Source of the DNA: an uncultured Isosphaeraceae bacterium
Lineage (GTDB): Bacteria > Planctomycetota > Planctomycetia > Isosphaerales > Isosphaeraceae
Length of the DNA stretch: 6,708 nt
Assembly (NCBI GenBank): GCA_937907405.1
Contig: CALCIC010000008.1
Span: forward strand, 1 to 6,708
Reading direction: 5' to 3'
The position numbers and the translations under genes were made by a program. Every line of letters begins with the position of its first letter. The stretch's first letter is position 1. Under the pieces are notes generated by a model. The model had not been told where the DNA came from. It did not search any database and worked only from the letters and a program-made list of their open reading frames with translations. Positions 6,106-6,708 of this stretch are shown here, piece after piece.

Positions 6106-6504
6106 ATGACCTTGTCAAGCCGGATCGCCAGCAATCTCCTAGGCGTCGTGGGCGCGACGGCCGGCGCGATCCTTGGATATTACACGTTCAGGTGGATTAA
6201 AAATCACGGATTCTACGGCATGATGATTCCCGGCGCGATGCTCGGGTTGGGCTGCGGGCTGCTGGCCCGCCACCCGTCGACGCCTCGGGGCGTCGCCTGC
6301 GCGATCGCCGCCCTCGGCCTGGGCCTGTTCGTCGAATGGTCGTTCTTCCCGTTCGTCGACGACCCCGGCTTCCGCTTCTTTCTCTCCAACCTCACTCAAC
6401 TGAACACGATTACGCTGCTCATGATCCCGGCCGGCGCCTTCTTCGCATACCTGTTCGGCAAGGACTGCGCGACCGCTTACTTCGGATCGACCGGCGCCGC
6501 CTGA
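6106..6504 (+). CDS. Small integral membrane protein with four predicted helices, unknown function
   Basis: I do not recognise this 132-residue protein. It has four hydrophobic segments long enough to span the membrane: about 8-28, 36-54, 62-83 and 101-118, rich in glycine and alanine. The short loops hold RWIKNHG (29-35), RHPSTPR (55-61) and, between helices 3 and 4, a longer loop VDDPGFRFFLSNLTQLN (84-100). By the positive-inside rule the two basic loops fall on opposite faces, so topology is unclear. There are no evident catalytic or cofactor motifs. The start at 6106 has GGGAG ten bases upstream and a natural short polar N-terminus. The frame is open to an ATG at 6013, but that would overlap the start of the divergent hydratase gene. 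It is divergent from the hydratase and lies 128 bases before the next gene, so it is probably a single-gene unit. Confidence 0.7.
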   Translation: MTLSSRIASNLLGVVGATAGAILGYYTFRWIKNHGFYGMMIPGAMLGLGCGLLARHPSTPRGVACAIAALGLGLFVEWSFFPFVDDPGFRFFLSNLTQLNTITLLMIPAGAFFAYLFGKDCATAYFGSTGAA

Positions 6505-6534
6505 ACGCGAACGCACGAACATGCCTGCATCATA

Positions 6535-6546
6535 TTTCAATTGAAA
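6535..6546. promoter_or_regulatory. Perfect 12-base AT-rich palindrome, candidate operator
   Basis: TTTCAATTGAAA is exactly self-complementary and lies in an AT-rich island between the membrane protein gene and the right-edge gene. Its right half contains TTGAAA, a five-of-six match to a -35 box, although no -10 follows at standard spacing. An AT palindrome of this length is unusual in such GC-rich DNA, and a repressor or activator site for the downstream gene is a reasonable guess. Confidence 0.35.
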
Positions 6547-6572
6547 CACATGTCTGGGAGTCGTCGGCCCGC

Positions 6573-6598
6573 CCCCTCTTCGGTTTCGGTTCGAGGGG
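6573..6598 (+). other. GC-rich hairpin in the leader of the right-edge gene
   Basis: CCCCTC (6573-6578) pairs perfectly with GAGGGG (6593-6598) across a 14-base loop made of TTCGGTTTCGGTTC. The same heptamer GTCGGCC flanks it on both sides (6563-6569 and 6601-6607). No T-tract follows on the plus strand; an A-run (6614-6618) comes instead. It could end the membrane protein transcript in a Rho-type fashion or act as a leader structure for the next gene. Confidence 0.35.
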
Positions 6599-6632
6599 AG
6601 GTCGGCCTCGACGAAAAATAGGGGTCATCGCC

Positions 6633-6708
6633 ATGTCGATCGACGCGCCCGAGCCCACGACGCAGGCGTCCGCCGAGGACGCGCTCCGGGCCAAGCAGAT
6701 TCGCGAGG
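6633..6708 (+). CDS. N-terminal fragment of an unidentified protein, cut by window edge
   Basis: From the ATG at 6633, 25 codons stay open to the window end: MSIDAPEPTTQASAEDALRA followed by KQIRE. The start has AGGGG (6620-6624) eight bases upstream, a good spacing. The N-terminus is acidic, low in hydrophobic residues and then turns helical with no signal peptide, so the product is probably cytoplasmic. The fragment is too short to name a family. A promoter would lie in the preceding spacer with the palindrome and hairpin. Confidence 0.55.
   Translation, partial: MSIDAPEPTTQASAEDALRAKQIRE

Overview
The window looks like ordinary chromosomal DNA from a planctomycete, most likely the Isosphaeraceae branch (inference). 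The evidence is a GC-rich sequence (about two thirds G+C by eye) and, side by side, two protein families expanded almost only in Planctomycetota: a DUF1501 protein and a DUF1549/DUF1553 (PSCyt2/PSD1) protein. Five genes are complete: two in a plus-strand pair, two on the minus strand, one on the plus strand. Two more run off the ends.

Layout. At the left edge (1-98, minus) is the N-terminus of a REP-associated (IS200/IS605-like, Y1-type) transposase, with a promoter-like sequence and a small inverted repeat upstream. Reading away from it (303-3946, plus) is a tight pair: a DUF1501 protein with a twin-arginine-type leader, then a DUF1549/DUF1553 protein with a Sec-type leader and one CxxCH haem-type motif. 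This pair ends 25 bases from the convergent stop of a minus-strand gene (3972-4910) for a sugar phosphate isomerase/epimerase-like TIM-barrel protein, also with a twin-arginine leader. Upstream of that, on the same strand after a 243-base gap, lies a crotonase-family enoyl-CoA hydratase/isomerase (5154-6026). A 79-base divergent spacer leads to a small four-helix membrane protein of unknown function (6106-6504, plus). Then comes a 128-base spacer holding a perfect AT-rich palindrome and a GC-rich hairpin, and the first 25 codons of an unidentified plus-strand gene (6633 to the end).

How the genes fit together. Three consecutive proteins carry export signals (DUF1501, DUF1549/1553, TIM barrel), which suggests work outside the cytoplasm, plausibly on carbohydrate; planctomycete genomes often place these families near glycan-degradation genes. 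The enoyl-CoA hydratase is a cytoplasmic acyl-CoA enzyme with no evident link to them. No gap exceeds 300 bases, and I saw no RNA gene, CRISPR array or prophage. I found no convincing new multi-gene system. The points most worth following are the transposase edge with its possible cognate repeat, the exported DUF1501/haem-motif pair in a compact form, and the palindrome/hairpin leader before the right-edge gene.
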